The notes: generated from the sequence alone by a model not told the origin. Positions 22,451 to 33,838 are shown, counted from the first letter of the stretch. The stretch is DNA of 64,000 nt from Bettongia penicillata ogilbyi (GCA_023548195.1 JAJHZJ010000008.1:1884232-1948231), one strand, 5' to 3'. Numbers and translations are program-made.

Positions 22451-22700
22451 TTGTTCAGTCATTTCAGTCATGTCTGACTCTTTGTGACCCCATTCAGGGT
22501 TTTCTTGTCAAAGATACTGGAGTGGTTTTCCATGTCCTTCTCTAGCTCATTTGACTGATGAGGAAACTGAGGCAAAAAGGGTTAAATGACTTGCCTGGGG
22601 TCATATAGTTAGAAAGTGTCTGAAGCCAGATTTGAACACAGGAAGATGAGTCTTCCTGACTCCAAACCTGGCACTCTAATCACTCTGCCACCTACTTATA
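22451..22700 (-). mobile_element. Mar1-type SINE, near full length
   Basis: Reads as the reverse complement of the plus-strand copies: 'ttgttcagtcatttcagtca', 'gatactggagtggttttcca', 'gatgaggaaactgaggcaaa' and 'cctgactccaaacctggcac'. Confidence 0.9.
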
Positions 22701-22704
22701 TACC

Positions 22705-23369
22705 TGTTTCTGAAACCAGAAAAATGTAATTAATCTAGAGATTTTCCTCTCTGTGTGTGCTTATGTGCAGTAGATCCCTTAGTATCATGAGCGTCTGATA
22801 AGGTACACAAATATACTGTAAAAAAGACTTATTACCTCATTTTTTATTCAAACTGTGGGATTGTTTTCCTTCTGTAAAGAAAGGATTTTATATGTATGTT
22901 TGTGTATTAGACATGAGAATTTAAAATATTTGACCCTTAATAAACACAGATTTTTAAGAAGTAGGAGAATCTAATTAAAACTGAGAAAAATAATTGAGCA
23001 CTTAATGGTAATATTTTTCTCAAGCTTACAAAAATGCTTCTCTCTCTTTTGACCAGTATTCTTTAAAAAAAATGAATGAGTGAAATATAATTGCCAGCTT
23101 TCTAGTTTGCATTGTACTCCATGACTATTAGAGATTGTATGGCTATAAGTTTGCAAGCTTTTCTCAAATATTCCATTGGGCATGTTTATATATGTGTTAA
23201 TCTCTCATAAACAATCTGTTGTAATTTTAGTATTTTAATGTTTGTAAATTAGTCACACCATTACCATTCAGGCAGCCTGTTTTTTTTTTTTAATTTTTGA
23301 GTTACTTTTTAAAAAAAGTTTATATTCATCTATGTTGATATCTATCTCTAGATAAATATCTATATCAGA

Positions 23370-23400
<31 letters not shown>

Positions 23401-24760
23401 TCAATTTTACAGCTAAAGGGAATGCTGTTATAGTTTAGCATAGCAAAGTAAAATAAGTGGGAGAAAGCAGAGTGATCTGTGTTTATTACCATGGAAGAAA
23501 TCTGACACTCCATTGAGCCTTTATGGCTTTTCATACCCTAAGCTAAATAGACTAACGGCTAGTAAGAAGCTGTCAGGGGGAACATGTCAAACACTAGGTG
23601 TATCATGCAATCAGACCAGCAATGGGTTGGAGAAGTCACTATTGGGAAGGAAAAAAAGTGACCTTGTACTCTCAACATTGTCTTTACGCTGAATGGAACA
23701 GATGAGATTTTGAATTATTCACAGCGCTGAAAGCTTATAATTGTTAGCAATGGTGGCAGCAATGGAGGAGAGAAACGATTTTTTTTTTTGTAAAAATGTG
23801 GAATTCTCTTAAACATCAAGGGAGCTTTTCATAAAACTGTCTTTGGGAATTCAGTTGGTATTTTTTTCAGTGGACCCCATGAAGAATCATTTTCCTTGCT
23901 TGCTTGCTACCTTTCTTGGGGATATGGGGGAATAATCTAGCTCAAGGAGGCATCAGTTAATATTTAGCGTGGATTTTCAAAAATGCAATGAAAGAACAAA
24001 GAAACACCATCAAGGCGGATATGTTATTTCTGCAGATTTCCTCTCAGGATTCAGTTACATATACTCATAACAAAGCAGTATACTCGACCTGTGAAAGAGT
24101 AACTTAGTGTAAGTAAATTAGCTTATCCTTGTTAACAGCTTTGTATTTTAGCAAAGTATACACTAGAGGTCTTCAGTGTATATAGATAATACCAGCACTT
24201 GGAAATCAGGCTACATCATGTCACCTTTTGCGTCTTAGTATCTTTTTATAATTTTTTAAAAAGTCTTTTTGGAATGTGTGGATGCCACCTTACCTCAAAA
24301 GTAATCTATGCTATTTCTAATTTTGTTTAACTGGCATGACAATAATTTTTGTATTCAATTATTTTAAAGATGCAAATATAAAATTCCTTTTTTCTTCTTT
24401 AATTTCATGATTCACAAATCAGTATTGATATTCGGAGGATGGAATGCTACTTCCCTTTGTTTCTGGTAGAAACTAAGGGTCATTAAAAGAACTATGCAGT
24501 TTCCCATAAGCAATCCAGACTGCTCTCCCCTTGATTAATTCTAAGCCTAATTATAGTGTCTTTTCATGATATACATACTGGTAGATGAGCTTTTCAGCTG
24601 TTCATCCAACTGTATGTCAACAATGGACATTCTTCTTTGACACTTTTCTATGTGACTAGTTAAGCAGAACTCTTTTTGAATCATTTTGAAAGTTAGGAGG
24701 TCATGGAATCTGAAGAAATAAAAGTTGAGGATAACCAGGAAGGTAATATGGATGTCATTA
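22705..24760. other. 2 kb mostly low-repeat block
   Basis: Apart from a GA tract no repeat is recognised. Short minus frames at 22971-23183, 23268-23534 and 24547-24777 lack domains. Confidence 0.45.
23368..23401 (+). repeat. (GA)n microsatellite
   Basis: A GA run with one AA interruption, preceded by CTAT/GATA-like units. Confidence 0.9.
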
Positions 24761-24763
24761 GAC

Positions 24764-24999
24764 TGTTGTTCAGTCATTCAGTTGTGTAGAATTCTTTGTG
24801 ACCTGTTTCCTTGGAAAAGATACTGGAGTGGTTTGCCATTTCCTTTTCTAGCTCATTTAACAGATGGAGAACTGAGGCAAACAGGGTTAAGTGATTTGCC
24901 CAGGGTCACAGAGCTCATGGGTATCTGAGGTCAAATTTGAACTCAAGTCTTCCTGACTCCTGGCCCAGGACTCTGTCCACTAAGTCATGTAGGGTCCTC
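24764..24999 (-). mobile_element. Mar1-type SINE
   Basis: Antisense order: 'ttgttcagtcattcagttgt', 'actggagtggtttgccattt', 'gcaaacagggttaagtgatt' and 'cttcctgactcctggcccag'. The plus frame 24725-24928 reads the antisense SINE. Confidence 0.9.
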
Positions 25000-25570
25000 C
25001 TGCATATATAAATACATCCATAGGTATATACATAAGTGCATAAATACACACAAACATGTGTTTATATGAATATCCTCTAGAAGGTAAGTTTCTTCACTTA
25101 GAATCTTGCACGCATACAGTCAGATACAATAACTGTAAGTTTTGCTTAACCACCTTTTTCCTTGTAACAAGGGCTTATTCACTTGGGGAGAGGAAATATA
25201 TCCAGAAATGTCTATAATATAAAAACAAAAGGTATCAATAAAACAAAAAAGATCACAAAAGTACTAGTGGGATTTTGAAATTTCCATGAATCTACGTAAA
25301 GAGCTCTATAATATGAGCATAGAAAATTTGCCATCAGACAGTTTTAAATGTCAAGTTTTGAAGAAAGACACGTTTATCACTTCAAGACCAGTTAATTATC
25401 CAAGTCTAATTTCCAACAATTGAGCAATCCTCTTTCCCTTCTGCCAACATGCCACTTTTATCTGCTACCATTATATCATTTTCCCAATCCCAGTTTCATC
25501 ACTTTAGAGGTAAGTTATATGTGACCACTCTTTCTCGTTAGAAACTTCATTCAATCAATCTGAGTATCAC
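25000..25570. other. Stretch without recognised features
   Basis: AT-rich; nothing supportable. Confidence 0.4.
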
Positions 25571-25574
25571 CTCC

Positions 25575-25815
25575 AGAGGGTCCAGTGGGACCTAGAGTCA
25601 GTAAAGACCTGAGTCCAAATGTAGCCTTAGGCACTTACTAACTGTATATATGACCCTGGACAAGTAACTTCACCTCTGTTTTCCTCAGTTTTGTCATTTG
25701 TAGAGTCAGTATAATAATAGAACGTACTTCCTATGGTTGGCATAAGAGTAAAATGTGAAAACTTGTAAAATGCTTTGCAAATCTTAAGGCATTACAGAAA
25801 CACTAACTGCTATCA
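25575..25815 (+). mobile_element. MIR/THER-type SINE with 3' tail
   Basis: 'gtgggacctagagtcagtaa', 'atatgaccctggacaagtaa', 'tcctcagttttgtcatttgt' and the tail 'gtaaaatgctttgcaaatct taaggcatta'. The tail is unusually complete. Confidence 0.8.
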
Positions 25816-25825
25816 GCCATTGCTG

Positions 25826-26010
25826 CTGCTGTTCAATCAATTCAGTCATCTGCACCTAGGGTATTCTTGGCAGAGAGATGCTGAGACAAGCGGGGTTAAT
25901 TAAGTGACTTGCTCAGGATCCCACAGCTAGGAAGTATCTGAGGCCAAATTTGAACTCAGGTTCTCCTGACTCCAAGGCTCTTTGTCTACTACACCACTAA
26001 GCTGCCCCCT
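25826..26010 (-). mobile_element. Mar1-type SINE, internally deleted
   Basis: The antisense copy keeps 'ctgctgttcaatcaattcag' and 'aggttctcctgactccaagg' with 'accactaagctgcccc', but lacks most of the 'ccatttccttctccag' middle. It lies 10 bp from the preceding MIR. Confidence 0.8.
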
Positions 26011-26446
26011 AACTAGCTGGTATTAATAATTCTGCCATCATTATCATTAATCCCACTCCTTCACTCTCCATTCCAAGGATCACAGCTCATTCCACTGTAT
26101 TCTTTGGAACACTGGCTTTGTTTTTAATAAATTGCCTATACATAGTATAGACTCTTGCAACACTTCTTCTAGCTCTTTATTTTAAATGGAACCTGAGGAG
26201 ACTCCCTTCTTTACAACCCTCTTTGCTAAAGAATACCTTTTTCCATACTCCCCTTGGGGTCAGAAAGAAGGGTTGTGATACTTTCTGTTCTCTACTATTG
26301 TGTTCACACAATTTTTCTACAACCATTTGTTCATTACCATTGCTTCTTTAAAGTCTATACAATCTCTATAATACCCTCTTCCTTGTTTTTATGTTCAGTC
26401 TTGATTTCCTGGTCACCATCTCAATTTCTTTAATACCAATTAAAGG

Positions 26447-26580
26447 CAATAGATGAAGAACCAGATTTGGCATCAGGAAGTTTAAATCTTAAATTTACTG
26501 GCTCAATTTCTTCATGTATAAAATGAGGGTTGACTCAGATGGCCTCTAAGTCCACTCCAATTTTAAACCTGATCCTAATG
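26447..26580 (+). mobile_element. MIR/THER-type SINE fragment
   Basis: 'agaaccagatttggcatcag', 'ttcttcatgtataaaatgag' and 'cagatggcctctaagtccac' in order. Confidence 0.7.
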
Positions 26581-26751
26581 TAATTAGCACCTAGAACTAT
26601 CTCAACTCCACTCCTCTCATCATCAGTTAACCAGTACTTAATCTTCCTTATCAACCTCAATATTTATATTGATGACCACTCTGACAAATGCTCTAACCAA
26701 TTACAACAATGTCTTGTATCCCACATCAGTCACATTGGTCTAGGAATACCT

Positions 26752-26945
26752 TCCAGGGGTGGGGCCACATGTGACTATCTGGGTCCTCAATGAAGCCCTT
26801 CGACTAAATCGAAACCTCACAGAACAAATCCCCTTAATAAAAGAATTTGTTCTGTAAAACTTGGACTCAGTCAAAAGGCTGCACCCAAGGACCTAGAAGG
26901 CCACATATGGTCTCAAGTCCACCTGCTAAACTTTGATACAAGAGC
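26752..26945. mobile_element. Palindromic miniature DNA transposon (hAT-like MITE)
   Basis: The left arm from 26764 (ccacatgtgac.atctgggtcctc...) is the imperfect reverse complement of the right arm ending at 26909 (...ccaaggacctagaaggccacatatgg). The centre is near 26838, where agaacaaat and atttgttct face each other. By eye about three quarters of roughly 70 positions pair. Such foldback elements with 'ggccacatgtgg'-like ends are known from mammalian hAT-derived MITEs. The exact family is not assigned. Confidence 0.7.
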
Positions 26946-27218
26946 CTCCAAGATCCTAAATGTCAAGATTTCATTTTCTGGCTCCTGTTCTAGCTTCCTT
27001 TATCTCTATATCCAGCCTTGATCACTCCATCTGCCACTTTAATGATTCCCTGGCCATACTGGAAGGTTCTAGTTCTAGAGCTTATGAAATTCCCAACTCT
27101 TTCTCTACCACTATTCCTCTGTAACAATGGTCAACTATAGGGTATATTAGATAGTGCTGAACTTGGAGTCAGTAAAAATTTGACTTTAAATCTTACCTTA
27201 GATAATACCTGCGTAATC

Positions 27219-27372
27219 CTTTACTTTCACTGACCTTGCATTGAAATGGAGCATTTTTTTTCAGCTGTTTGAAAACATGTTTCTGAGAAAGGGTCTTCAG
27301 GCCTTGACACTACCTACATTTTATTTAGCTAACTACATTGTAAAACTATATTTCTCCCTTGATTCTATAAGG
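27219..27372. repeat. Duplicated block, copy 1
   Basis: Shares with 28627-28769 the ordered segments 'ctttactttcact', 'accttgcattgaaat', 'tatttagctaactacattgt' and 'atatttctcccttgat'. The two copies are in the same orientation about 1.4 kb apart, and their flanks differ. A middle part (gccttg.cactacc.acat) resembles the start of MER5-type hAT repeats. Confidence 0.75.
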
Positions 27373-27539
27373 GACAAAAGTAAAGATAAAATGGAGTTAA
27401 AATAGCAAATATCTCCCAGAGTGATTGTGAGGTTCAGAATATTATAGATTCAGTAATAACTGACCAGATGTTACTTATTCTCATTATTTCCAACCCATTA
27501 ATGCCCAAAGCTGAGGCTCTCTGTGCTGCTGCTGCAGGC

Positions 27540-27740
27540 TTCTAATCAAGCAGTCAAGAAACATTTATTTGGCATCTTTTATGTGCCAGGCACTGTTCTA
27601 GGCACAAAAGATACCAAGGGGGAAAATGAAACTATCACTGCCCTCAAGGATTTATATTCTATTAGGGGAGATGACATATGTATACACATAAATGTATGTA
27701 AAATAATACAAAGTAATTTGGGAGAGGAGGCACTAGCAGT
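27540..27740 (-). mobile_element. L2 3'-end fragment
   Basis: 'aagaaacatttatttggcat', 'gccaggcactgttctaggca' and 'ctgccctcaaggatttatat' give the antisense L2 terminus. Open frames on both strands (27523-27834) overlap it. Confidence 0.85.
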
Positions 27741-27816
27741 TAGGGAATCAAGAAAGATGTCATCTGGAGTAGTTATGTCAAAATTACATAGAAACAAAAT
27801 ACATAAGGATCCCTGC

Positions 27817-27955
27817 AGGCTCATATTGACTTAGAACACCATATATTAACCTTATCTATGTTTTATTGAATTTTAATATATTTTGTTAAATATTTTCCAT
27901 TTCCATTTAATGTTGATACATCACCATGTTTGACCCTGCTAATCTAGAGGTTGTA
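27817..27955 (+). mobile_element. hAT-like nonautonomous DNA transposon fragment
   Basis: 'atattgacttagaacaccat', 'tttaatatattttgttaaat' and the end 'catgtttgaccctgct' match the reverse complement of the copy at 56185-56350, whose ends are inverted repeats. Confidence 0.6.
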
Positions 27956-28194
27956 TTGAGCTGAGAATCACTGAATAAAATAATTCTGGTTTCCCCCACT
28001 TTAAATCTGTAGTGTGTGATTTCAGCTGAATTCCCACTGCTTCTAGGTAATAAGTTCCACATATTCTACTCTAATCTCTATCTCAATCCACGCAATAATT
28101 GTTCCACAGACTTACTCTCCTCCTTACCCCCTTGAACATATCCCCATTTCAACTCTAACAATTCAGACGATTGAGTCCATTTTATAAGGAAAAA

Positions 28195-28415
28195 CAGTGC
28201 TTTGAGGTTTGCAAAGTACTCTATAAACATTTCATTTGAACCGAACTGTAATCTTATCTAGTAGGTGTTCTTTCCATCCCCATTATACAAATGAGGAAAC
28301 TGAGGTTCAGAGTTAAGTGATTTGCCCAGGGTTACAGAGCTAATATTCAAAGCAGTATCTGAATTCATTTCTGAGTATATACCCAATACACTATCCTGCC
28401 TTTCTCAACTCCCCT
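28195..28415 (+). mobile_element. MIR/THER-type SINE
   Basis: 'gtgctttgaggtttgcaaag', 'caaatgaggaaactgaggtt' and 'tttgcccagggttacagagc' in order. Confidence 0.85.
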
Positions 28416-28419
28416 CACT

Positions 28420-28626
28420 CACTCACTCTAAAAATTTCCATAATTATTACACGTTATTTTGTCCTTATCTTCTGTCTCAGAGGAAGAAATATTTTTCTTC
28501 CTCTTTAAGGTTAATTCCTTAAATCTGCATCTTTAATCTGAATTCCTTCTGCCTCCTCTTGGGTCGTGATATAGAAATCATCCTCTCCATTTACTGCAAG
28601 GGACTCGGATGAGGAAAAAATGACAA
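28420..28626. other. Short unassigned stretch
   Basis: Nothing supportable. Confidence 0.4.
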
Positions 28627-28769
28627 CTTTACTTTCACTAACCTTGCATTGAAATTGAGCATTTTTTAGTTGTTTAAAAAAATATTTCTGGGTCTTTCAG
28701 CCTTGGCACTACCAACATCTTATTTAGCTAACTACATTGTAAAAATATATTTCTCCCTTGATCCTATAA
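28627..28769. repeat. Duplicated block, copy 2
   Basis: Second copy of the block at 27219-27372, slightly shorter in the middle. See that entry. Confidence 0.75.
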
Positions 28770-29440
28770 CAGAAAAAAAAAATTCAATCGAAATCCAAGT
28801 TAGTGGTTAGAAGTGTAATAATAGTAATGTAAAACAGAAAGTTAAAGATCAAGGCTACTTTTAAAAGCTACCTAGACCAGTCCTCTGCCCCAGTGATCAG
28901 AGAAGTTCAAGTAAATATTCAATGGGAAACCCCAGAGAGCACTCACATTCTGTGATTCTGTGAGTGTACAATATATACAATATAGTCTTTGAAAATCTTC
29001 TCTTTTAAGAGAAGAATCAGACTTCACACCTGCTCCAGTTTCACAAACAAAAATAAGTGAATGGAGAGCCCCATTTGTGCTACCCAAATATTCTTCAAGT
29101 GGCACCATGATGGCACCCACTTATCATGAATCCCATTGGCTTTCTTATCTCATCAATTTGGAAGATTATAGTGTAATCCTGCAGTGTAGATTTCAATGCA
29201 TCCTTCCCTTCTCACCCTGAGCATCTCTCCTCCATATCATCTGATTAGTTCATTACAGGGATCCACCCTACCTGCTAGAAGTTTTCTTTAGGCACTTATG
29301 AAATCCTGCTTGACCACCTGACTTTAATTTCTTTTAATGCTGTAACACACAAACAATCTACTTGTCCCTTCCCTTGTGTTCAGCATATCTTTTTTTGTTA
29401 CCATATATTTCCATGATATCATCTTTTATCACTGTTCTTC
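28770..29440. other. Stretch without recognised features
   Basis: No confident repeat. The minus frame 28872-29120 has no recognised domain. Confidence 0.4.
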
Positions 29441-29444
29441 TGAG

Positions 29445-29545
29445 TTCTTCATTGGTTTTATTTTACAACCTACTCATACCCAGTGCCTGGTACATCATAA
29501 ACACTTCATAAATACTTCCTGACTGAATTAACCTGTACCTTGCCA
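29445..29545 (+). mobile_element. L2 3'-end fragment, sense
   Basis: 'cccagtgcctggtacatcat aaacacttcataaata' is the sense L2 terminus. Confidence 0.7.
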
Positions 29546-29549
29546 TTGC

Positions 29550-30180
29550 CTTCTGTAGGATATTCATTTTCAGTTACTCAGAGACTGAAGCAGTGGAGAT
29601 GAGACAAGGACATCACTCTGGTCAAACATGGTTTTATCATAATTGCTATAATACTTAACAATTCTAATTCTATCATTTCCAGGCACACATTTTACCCAAA
29701 ATTCAGTACTTCTGAAGATAATCTTTACCGTTCTTTTGGGAGACAGTGACGTATTGCCCTGTTCCCAAGAAGCAGAGACTTTGAGGATGTTGCAGGAGTC
29801 AGGGATGGTTGGGACTTGGGGGTGATGCTGTCTGCTGCTCAGACATGGGCAGTGGTGCTGGGGCTAGCTCCCTGTTGGAGGGCAGACCTGGAAATCATCT
29901 GGGAGCTCCTGTTGAGTTCCCACAGACAAAGTTTAGCAGTGGAAGTGTATAGTTGCAAAGTGCCAAGCACACAGATATGAGTTCAAGAGACACTGAATTA
30001 CCAATAACAGGAATTGAAGAGACCTGAGAATGGATCAACATAGGAATTAGGGGAAATGATTCATGTGACAATGAAATTACCTATGAAAATTTTAAAAAGA
30101 CACTGAGAAATATGAAGAGAGAGCAGAAGCAGCAAAATGGAAAAAGACAAAAAAAAGGAACTGGAAAATAGAAATGCAAA
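29550..30180. other. Stretch without recognised features
   Basis: Unassigned; includes a G-rich patch at about 29790-29900. No coding frame is supported. Confidence 0.4.
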
Positions 30181-30184
30181 TAGA

Positions 30185-30320
30185 TTCAATTGAGTGCAGA
30201 TCAGCTAGCATTTAATTGCCTATTATGTTCCTGGCACCATGCTAGGTGCTGAAATTTAAAAAATTAAAACATTTCCTACCCTTCAGGAACTGCCTTATAC
30301 TAACATAAGAGAGAAGAGAC
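30185..30320 (-). mobile_element. L2 3'-end fragment
   Basis: 'catttaattgcctattatgt', 'caccatgctaggtgctgaaa' and 'acccttcaggaactgcctta', antisense L2. Confidence 0.8.
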
Positions 30321-30526
30321 ACCTAGGGTTCTATGTCTACACTCAAGTAATATGATATGATAAAATAAGAATTTTTCCTATTTATTTTTAAAGTTTATAT
30401 ATTTCTGTATTTCTGTATATATGTGCATATTATGTATTTATTGAAGATCATTTATAACATTTACGTATTTATAGAAATACCTACTATGTGTCAGGCACTC
30501 TACAAAATGCTAGGGATACAATTTTT

Positions 30527-33094
30527 TTGTATAATTTATTTATTTTTCAGTTCTTAACAATTCAGATTCAAAATTTTCTGCCCATCTCTCCTCACTACCA
30601 CCCCAGGGCAGCATGGACCCCATCCACCCCTTCTTCCAGTCTATCTTCCCTTCCTTTACTATCTTCCATCCTGCTTTCCCTCTATTTTCCTGTAGGGCAA
30701 AGTGGATTTCAACACTCTATTGCCTGTATATCTTAATTTTCAGTTGCATGCTAAAACAATTTTTAACATTCATTATTAAAGCTTTGAATTTCATATTGTT
30801 TCCCTCTCTCCCCACTTACCCTCACTGAGGAAGCAAACAGTTCAATATAGGTCATAGAGGTGTAACAGTGCAAAGCACTTCCATAAATAGTTATGTTGTA
30901 AAAGACTAACCACATTTCCCTCTGTCCTATCCTGCCCTCAATTCATTCCCTTCTCTCCCTTGATCTGTCCTCCCACAATAGTGTTTGCTTCTGATCATCC
31001 CTTACCCAATTTGCTATCCCTTCTGTTATCTTCCCTCTCCTGTCCCCTTCTCCTTTACCTTCCTGCAGGGTAAAATAGATTTCCATATCCAATTGAGTGT
31101 GTGTTATTCCTCCTTAAGCCAAATCCCATGAGAGTAAGACTTACTTATTTCCTTTCATTTCCCCCCTCTTCCCCTTCATTGTAAAAGCTCTTTATTCCCT
31201 CTTTTATGTGAGATGATTTGCTACATTCTACCTCTCCCTTTCTCTTACTCCTAGTACATTCCATTCAGCAGTAAATTTCATTTTTTTAAGTATTCTCCCT
31301 TCATATTCAGCTCACCCTGTGCCCTCTGCGTGTGTATATCTATACATACACTCATGTACATATACATACCTACACATATATACTGTACACATACATATTC
31401 ATACATGCGTATGTATATATTTATGCATGCATGTGTGTACATATATATACACCAGTTACATGTGTGTACATATACACATATGTGTATATATACATGTATG
31501 TATATTCCCTCTAACTATCCTAATACTGAAAAAGGTCTCATGAGTTACAAATAGCATCTTTTCATGTAGGAATGTAAACAGTTCAACTTTAATGAGTTCT
31601 TTAAGGCTCCTCTTTCCTGTTTACCTTTTCATGTTTCTCTTTATTCTTGTATTTGAAAGTCAGATTTTCTATTCAGCTCTAGTCTTTTCAACAAAATTCT
31701 TGAAAGTCCTCCATTTCATTGAAATGTCATTTTTTCTCTTGAGGTATTATATTCAGTTTTGCTGGGTGGGTGATTCTTGGTTTTAATCCTATCTCCTTTG
31801 ACCTCTGGAATATCATATTCCAAACCCTTCAATCCCTTAATGAAGAAGCTGCTAAATCCTGCGTTATCCTGATTGTGTTTCCACAATACTTGAATTGTTT
31901 CTTTCTGGCTGCTTATAATATTTTCTCTTTGACCTGGGAACTCTGAAATTTGGTTACAATATTCCTAGAAGTTTTTCTTTTGTGATCTCTTTCAGGAGGT
32001 GATCAGTGAATTCTTTCCATTTCTATTTTACCCTCTCATTCTAGAATATCAGGGCAGTTTTCCTTGATAATTTCTTGGAAGATGATGTCCAGGCTCTTTT
32101 TTTTTTTTGATCATGGTTTTCAGGTAGATCAATAATTTTAAAATGATCTCTCCTGGATCTTTTTTCCAGGTCAGTTATTTTTCCAATGATATAGTTCACA
32201 TTATCTTCTATTGTTTCATTCTTCTAGTTTTGCTTTATAATTTCTTGGTTTCTCATAAAGTCATTAGCTTCCATCTGCTCCATTCTAATTTTTAAGGAAT
32301 TATTTTCTGCAGTGAGATTTTTGAATCTCCTTTTCCATTTGGCCAATTCTGCTTTTTAAAGCATTCTTCTTCTTATTGGCTTTTTGGACCTCTTTTGCCA
32401 TTTGAGTTGGTCTATTTTTAAAGATGTTATTTTCTTCAGTATTTCTTTAGCAAGCTGTTGACTTGCTTTTCATGATTTTCTTGCATTGCTCTCACTTCTC
32501 TTCCCAATTTTTCCTCCACCTCTGTTATTTGATTTTCAAAATCCTTTTTGAGCTCTTCCATGGCCTGAGACCACTGCACATTTTTTAGAGGTTCTGGATG
32601 TAGATGCCTTGACTTTGATGTTTTCCTCTGATGGTATGCTTTGTTCTTCCTCATTTGAAAGGATGGAAGAAAATACCTTTTCACTAAGAAAGCAATCTGC
32701 TATAGTTTTGTTTTTTTCCCTTTTTTGGCATTTTCCCAGCCAGTTACTTGACTTGTTTAGTCCTTTATCAAGTGGACAGTATACTACCCTAGATTTCAGA
32801 GGTTTTGTGCAGCTGTTCTCTGAGATTATCTCTAGGGATCTGTAAGTTCTCTCTTCCTTCAAGGTGGCACAATCAAGGGAGAGAAGTTTCCTCCTCTCCT
32901 AGCCTGTGCTCTTTGTCTCTGAGCGACCACAAAGCACTCTTCTCTGCCTTGGAACTGTGAGTAGGATTCCCACTCCACAGCCACCACCAGCTCACCATTT
33001 CAGTGCTCCTCCTCACCCAGGATCGTGACTCATGGCTGAGACCCAGAGCAGCTACTCAGTTCCCCCAGGGACTTTAGTCCAGGGCTCCAAAATG
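30527..33094 (-). mobile_element. HAL1 (half-L1) retrotransposon, near full length
   Basis: Read on the minus strand it has a short leader (about 33094-32870), an ORF1 with frameshifts, and a long C/T-rich (plus-strand) 3' untranslated region ending in an A/T-rich tail at 30521-30545. ORF1 shows an N-terminal part (frame 32862-32536) and a coiled-coil part in another frame (32436-32684, MEELKKDFENQITEVEEKLG). Then comes a C-terminal segment near 32000-31950, with TSRNIVTKF and QVKEKIL, like the C-terminal domain of L1 ORF1 protein. No reverse-transcriptase sequence exists between the ends, although the element is flanked by a target-site duplication (about 30513-30526 and 33095-33108). The missing ORF2 is therefore original, which defines HAL1. 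The protein would be an RNA-binding nucleic-acid chaperone; this copy is broken. Confidence 0.75.
31325..31508. repeat. TA/CA/TG-rich degenerate microsatellite inside HAL1
   Basis: Degenerate ACATAT, TGCATG and TGTATA units. Three overlapping open frames with Y/I/H/C/V-rich products are artefacts. Confidence 0.9.
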
Positions 33095-33180
33095 GGGATG
33101 CAAATTTTAAAAAGCCATTCCTTACCCTCAAAGAGATCTCAATCTAATGGGGGAAAACATTATACAAAAAGAAGTTGAAA

Positions 33181-33485
33181 AGAGGTGGAGAGATACTGAA
33201 GATTACTAGCCTGATGATGATAGTGGACTCAAAATCAAGCAGAGCAGCTGCTGGTGAATGAAGAGATGACTAAGATATTGAACCCTCTTTAAAGAAGTTC
33301 TCCAATCAGAGAGGCAGAAGAAACTGAAAGTACTTATGAGATGTGGCTGAAGATCAAACTCCGTGATGATGAGTTTTCTGGTGATAAGCTTATCCAGAGG
33401 AGAGGGAAATAAAGAAATGATGATGGTAGTGGTAGAGCTAACACAAAGCAGAACAGATGGTGGCAAATGGAGATTATGCCTACAA
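33181..33485. other. Stretch without recognised features
   Basis: Short unassigned stretch, G/A-rich. Frames at 33206-33557 lie here without known products. Confidence 0.4.
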
Positions 33486-33499
33486 AGGTACACTGGGTA

Positions 33500-33838
33500 C
33501 ATTGTATGGAGAGCCATGAAGACAGGGGTTCAATTTCAAGTCATATATCAGCTGTGAGAAGCTGACCCTCAGTTTTTCATCTATCAAATGGAAATAATAG
33601 CACCTACCTGTCCTAGCATTCTGTATATGCTTATGAAAGTATATACTTATGTGATCTTTCTTGTTAGAACATTCTATTTCACTTAATTCTTCATATCCTG
33701 AATACCTAGGACATAGTAGGTGCTTTAACAAATGTTCATTAATTTATTACTCAATTGTTATGAAGACCAAATGAGATAATGTATGTAAAGCACTTTGTAG
33801 ATCTTAAAGGGCTCTTAAAATTTAGTTACCTAAAGCTG
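33500..33838 (+). mobile_element. MIR/THER SINE split by an L2 end
   Basis: 'cctcagtttttcatctatca aatggaaataatagcacctacc' is interrupted at about 33665-33755 by the sense L2 terminus ('aatacctaggacatagtagg tgctttaacaaatg'). It resumes with 'gaagaccaaatgagataatg tatgtaaagcactt'. Confidence 0.75.
33665..33755 (+). mobile_element. L2 3'-end fragment in a MIR
   Basis: Sense L2 terminus nested in the surrounding MIR. Confidence 0.65.

Larger units (their letters stand above)
26030..27115 (+). mobile_element. L2 ORF2 endonuclease region, interrupted twice
   Basis: At about 26640-26685 the plus strand can be read as INLNIYIDDHSD, which aligns with the GDFNIHIDDPSD-like endonuclease motif of L2 ORF2, with the catalytic GD lost. 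The flanks are C/T-rich as in the sense strand of L2. A MIR (26447-26580) and a palindromic element (26752-26945) are inserted. The outer limits are uncertain. Confidence 0.5.
30463..33180 (-). mobile_element. L2 3' end split by a HAL1 insertion
   Basis: The left part (30463-30526, 'ctactatgtgtcaggcactc' to 'gggataca') and the right part (33095-33180, 'gggatgcaaatttt', then 'ccttaccctcaaagagatct') join into one antisense L2 terminus when the 2.57 kb between them is removed. Confidence 0.8.

Noticed and set aside
22451..24999. CRISPR-like or tandem repeat from recurring 'gaggaaactgaggca' blocks
   Set aside because: The blocks belong to dispersed SINEs on both strands with irregular spacing and no spacers.
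29610..29720. Second LTR candidate
   Set aside because: It has no TG...CA limits, TATA plus AATAAA pair or flanking duplication like those at 11050-11481.
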